In this document: one piece after another, positions 61,698 to 64,000 of the stretch
How positions within the stretch are numbered: the stretch's first letter is position 1
Layout of the letters: each line of letters starts with the position of its first letter
Source: Hydrogenophilus thiooxidans
GTDB lineage: Bacteria > Pseudomonadota > Gammaproteobacteria > Burkholderiales > Rhodocyclaceae
Length of the DNA: 64,000 nucleotides
Reading direction: 5' to 3'
NCBI RefSeq assembly: GCF_019049855.1
Contig: NZ_JAHLSY010000002.1
Span: 1 to 64,000 of the forward strand
Notes under the pieces: generated by a model
The model's database searches: none
What the model was told of the DNA's origin: nothing
Seen by the model: the letters and a program-made list of their open reading frames with translations, nothing else
Made by a program: the position numbers and the translations under genes

Positions 61698-62764
61698 GTT
61701 CCGCACCCGATCGCCTCACCCACGCGCCACCCGACGCCACGCCCCATCTGGTCTGGATCGCCACCGGCGGCACCATCGCCGGAGCGGGCGTAGGCCACAC
61801 CTATACCGCTGGCGCGATCGCTGCCGAAACGCTCGCCGCCCGGTGGCGGGTTACCTCGTCCCTTCCCGTGCGCGTACGCACCCCTTACCAAATCGATTCG
61901 AAAGAGGCTACCCCCGAAACGTGGCAACAGTTGCACAAGGCCGTCACTGCGGCACTCGCCACCCCTGGCTGTTGCGGCATCCTCATCACCCATGGCACCG
62001 ACACACTCGAAGAGAGCGCGGCGCTGTTGGCGCTCACCCTCGCCCCGTCAATCCCGGTCGTTCTCACCGGTGCGATGCGTCCCGCCGACGATCCGGAGTC
62101 CGATGGTGAAGCCAATTTCCGCGCTGCGCTCGCAATCGCTGCCGATCGGGCAACCCCACCCGGCGTCTGGGTTGCGTTCGCGGGCAAAATTTTCCCTGCG
62201 CTCGGCGTGCGCAAAACGCACACCTGCGCGCGCGATGCCTTCGCTGCAGTCGAACCGCTTGAAACCGCCACCACCGAACCCGCGCACACGCCAGCCCCCG
62301 CATCGGCCCGCAGCGCCCACCGCATCCCTCCAGATTCCTTGCCGCTACCGCTTCCCGCCGATTGGCCCGCTGTGCCGCTGCTCTCCTGCACCGCATGGGA
62401 CGACGCCGTGCTTCTCAACGCGGCCGTGCCGGCGGCGGCTGCGTTCGTCCTGCTCTGCCCGGGTCATGGAAGCGTCCCCACGCGTTGGTACGAATCGATC
62501 CGCGCCGCGACCGCCTCCGGTACGCCCATCATCCGCGCGAGCCGCTGCAGTTTCGGCCCCGTGCTTCCCCACCCGATCGACGCCGAACTGGGCACCTGGC
62601 CTGCTGGGATCCTCAGCGCCGCACAGGCGCGCGTCGCCGCCGCGTTGGTCACGAACGCAACCCCGCTACCTGAAGCACGCGACGCGCTTTGGCGTGCGAT
62701 TGCCGCCGGAACCGTTCCGTACGCGTCCTGCCCTGCGCCTCATCACGCGGCGAACCCACCATGA
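61694..62764 (+). CDS. L-asparaginase
   Basis: A 356-residue asparaginase/glutaminase-family protein that hydrolyses asparagine. Both threonine motifs are present: ATGGTIAG at about 23-30 and HGTDTLEE near 103, with VLTGAMRPADDPESDGEANF. There is no signal peptide, so a cytoplasmic place is likely. It starts with GTG at 61694, eight bases after GGAG, overlapping the GH13 stop, and its own stop overlaps the glucokinase start. A Thr/Pro/Ala-rich insert (about 192-215) lies between the two domains. Confidence 0.88.
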   Translation: MSSAPDRLTHAPPDATPHLVWIATGGTIAGAGVGHTYTAGAIAAETLAARWRVTSSLPVRVRTPYQIDSKEATPETWQQLHKAVTAALATPGCCGILITHGTDTLEESAALLALTLAPSIPVVLTGAMRPADDPESDGEANFRAALAIAADRATPPGVWVAFAGKIFPALGVRKTHTCARDAFAAVEPLETATTEPAHTPAPASARSAHRIPPDSLPLPLPADWPAVPLLSCTAWDDAVLLNAAVPAAAAFVLLCPGHGSVPTRWYESIRAATASGTPIIRASRCSFGPVLPHPIDAELGTWPAGILSAAQARVAAALVTNATPLPEARDALWRAIAAGTVPYASCPAPHHAANPP

Positions 62765-63834
62765 GCGAAAACGAAGCGCAAAAAACGCCGCAAGCGACGT
62801 TTCTCGTCGCCGACATCGGCGGCACCCACAACCGGTGGCAACGGCTTCGTCTCGACGGCGCACACCTGCACGTAGACACGACCTGGATCGGACGCAACGA
62901 CGATGCCGCGACCTTTCACGAAGCGTGGCAACGGGCGCTGACAGCACTCCCCGTCACCGAACCCCTTTCCCAGGTCGTGATCGCAGCCGCGGGGCCCGTA
63001 CACGACGCAACGATCACACTCACGAACCGTCCCACCTGGCGCATCGACGCGGCAACGCTCAGCCGCGTGCTCGGCGCACCCGTTACCCTGCTCAACGACT
63101 TCGCCGCGCAAGCCTACGGGCTGCTCACGGTCACCGATGCCGAATGCGAACGGCTCGGCAACCCGTCTGAGCTTGCAGCAACGGCACCGATCGCACCGGA
63201 AACCAGCGCTGCGTCCGCGCCACGCTCGCCTCAAGCGACGGTTCCCCAACCCGGTGAACGGCCGCTCGCAGTGATCGGCCCGGGAACCGGGCTCGGGATC
63301 GCGTTCTTGTGGCAACCGGCGCGTACACCGGCACCCCTCGTCCTTTCGACAGAAGCGGGCAATCTGCGCCTACCGCTTCTGCCCGAACTGGCGACTCACT
63401 GGCCAGCGATCGCGGCAGACGCGCCGGCGCAACAACCCTATTGGGAATGGCTCCTTTCCGGCCCGGGACTCATGCGACTCCATCAGTTCCTCAACGGCGC
63501 GACGCTCGCGCCCGAAGCGATCGTCGCCGCCGCGCACGAGGACCCGGAAAGTGCCGCCGCCCACACCGTTACCCTCTTTTCCCGCTTACTGGCCCATTTC
63601 GCCGCCGAAGCCACGCTGATGGCGTGGGCGACTCAGGGCGTCGTGCTGGTCGGTAGCCTCGCGAACGCGATCGCGCCGTGGCTGCGGCGGCGAGAATGGC
63701 ATGACGCGTTCCTGAGCGGTCCACGCTACCGCGACGCGCTCGCCGCAACCCCGCTTTGGCTCGTGCATGCGAGCGACTTGGGGCTACGCGGTGCGGCATA
63801 TGTTGCGTTTCGCCAGGCACGCGCGGCGCGCTGA
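62761..63834 (+). CDS. glk: Glucokinase
   Basis: A 357-residue ATP-dependent glucokinase of the proteobacterial Glk type. It has the phosphate loop VADIGGTHNRW, the catalytic aspartate in LLNDFAAQAYGL and VIGPGTGLGIAFLW, then VLSTEAGNLRL (in place of the usual E-G-G-H segment the histidine is Asn). An Ala/Pro-rich insert sits at about 138-160. It should phosphorylate glucose released by the neighbouring glycosidases. ATG overlaps the asparaginase stop. Confidence 0.88.
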   Translation: MSENEAQKTPQATFLVADIGGTHNRWQRLRLDGAHLHVDTTWIGRNDDAATFHEAWQRALTALPVTEPLSQVVIAAAGPVHDATITLTNRPTWRIDAATLSRVLGAPVTLLNDFAAQAYGLLTVTDAECERLGNPSELAATAPIAPETSAASAPRSPQATVPQPGERPLAVIGPGTGLGIAFLWQPARTPAPLVLSTEAGNLRLPLLPELATHWPAIAADAPAQQPYWEWLLSGPGLMRLHQFLNGATLAPEAIVAAAHEDPESAAAHTVTLFSRLLAHFAAEATLMAWATQGVVLVGSLANAIAPWLRRREWHDAFLSGPRYRDALAATPLWLVHASDLGLRGAAYVAFRQARAAR

Positions 63835-63848
63835 CCACCAACCGAGCG

Positions 63849-64000
63849 CTACGCCTCGATCAACGCGCGAATGTGCGCCCCGGCCGAACGGGCGAGCGAA
63901 CTCATCACGTACCCCCCTTCGAGCATCGAGACGATCGGCGCGGCCCCTCCGGTGATCTCGCGCAGCAAGCGCACCAACTCATGGGTGGCCCACGCGTAAT
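63849..64000 (-). CDS. Histone-deacetylase-like protein, C-terminal end
   Basis: The last 49 residues of a gene that continues beyond the window. They read THELVRLLREITGGAAPI, then SMLEGGYVMSSLARSAGAHI and end at TAG. The LEGGY followed by LARS and AHI is the C-terminal pattern of class II histone deacetylase/acetylpolyamine amidohydrolase proteins, with the transition-state tyrosine of the GGY motif. The catalytic metal site is outside the window. Confidence 0.75.
   Translation of the reverse strand, partial: YAWATHELVRLLREITGGAAPIVSMLEGGYVMSSLARSAGAHIRALIEA

Overview
The window is a GC-rich chromosomal segment of a Gram-negative proteobacterium, most likely a betaproteobacterium. The support is a complete tol-pal cluster followed by cpoB, queE and queC, an hslVU pair whose HslV carries a short propeptide, a pilG-pilH-pilI-pilJ-chpA twitching chemosensory cluster, dsbB and other outer-membrane biogenesis genes. 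A Hydrogenophilus-like (Hydrogenophilaceae) host is my best guess, but that is inference from gene content and style; no rRNA or tRNA gene is present to test it.

Layout. (1) 1-10.56 kb, minus strand: an accessory island. The right end of an IS5-like element abuts a type I restriction-modification operon that reads hsdM, an AlbA_2/Schlafen-type gene, fic, hsdS, a RhuM-Fic fusion gene and hsdR. Two remnants of hsdM 3' ends lie between the genes (7201-7239 and 5852-5899), marking the hsdM-hsdS interval as a slot that has taken up cargo. (2) 10.58-20.0 kb, minus strand: tolQRAB-pal-cpoB, queE-queC, a hybrid sensor kinase with its response regulator, and a VOC-fold gene, all tightly spaced. (3) 20.1-28.2 kb, plus strand: a STAS-like protein, hslVU, an AEC permease, a small unknown protein, a membrane-anchored methyltransferase, an orphan ParA ATPase with a palindromic promoter, a lipoprotein/FlgO pair and an MBL hydrolase. 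(4) 28.2-38.1 kb: a secreted nuclease, dsbB, a SprA-like zincin, a purine permease beside a deleted apt pseudogene, a sodium/solute symporter, and alr-thiC-recQ. (5) 38.2-46.2 kb: a secreted protein with a catalytically dead carbonic-anhydrase-like domain, a DUF2478 protein, an RNase II-like protein, a TonB-like protein, aroE, hemL and thiE. (6) 46.2-55.4 kb: the Pil-Chp chemosensory operon with a periplasmic rhodanese inserted in it. (7) 55.4-64 kb: two ABC exporters (the second with a degenerate ATPase), a GH5 enzyme, and a GH13-asparaginase-glucokinase run of overlapping genes, ending in a cut-off histone-deacetylase-like gene.

Most genes sit in translationally coupled runs with 4-bp start/stop overlaps. 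No gap without a gene exceeds 300 bases; the longest, 7113-7310, holds the hsdM remnant, a short ORF and an inverted repeat. I saw no tRNA, rRNA, CRISPR array or riboswitch.
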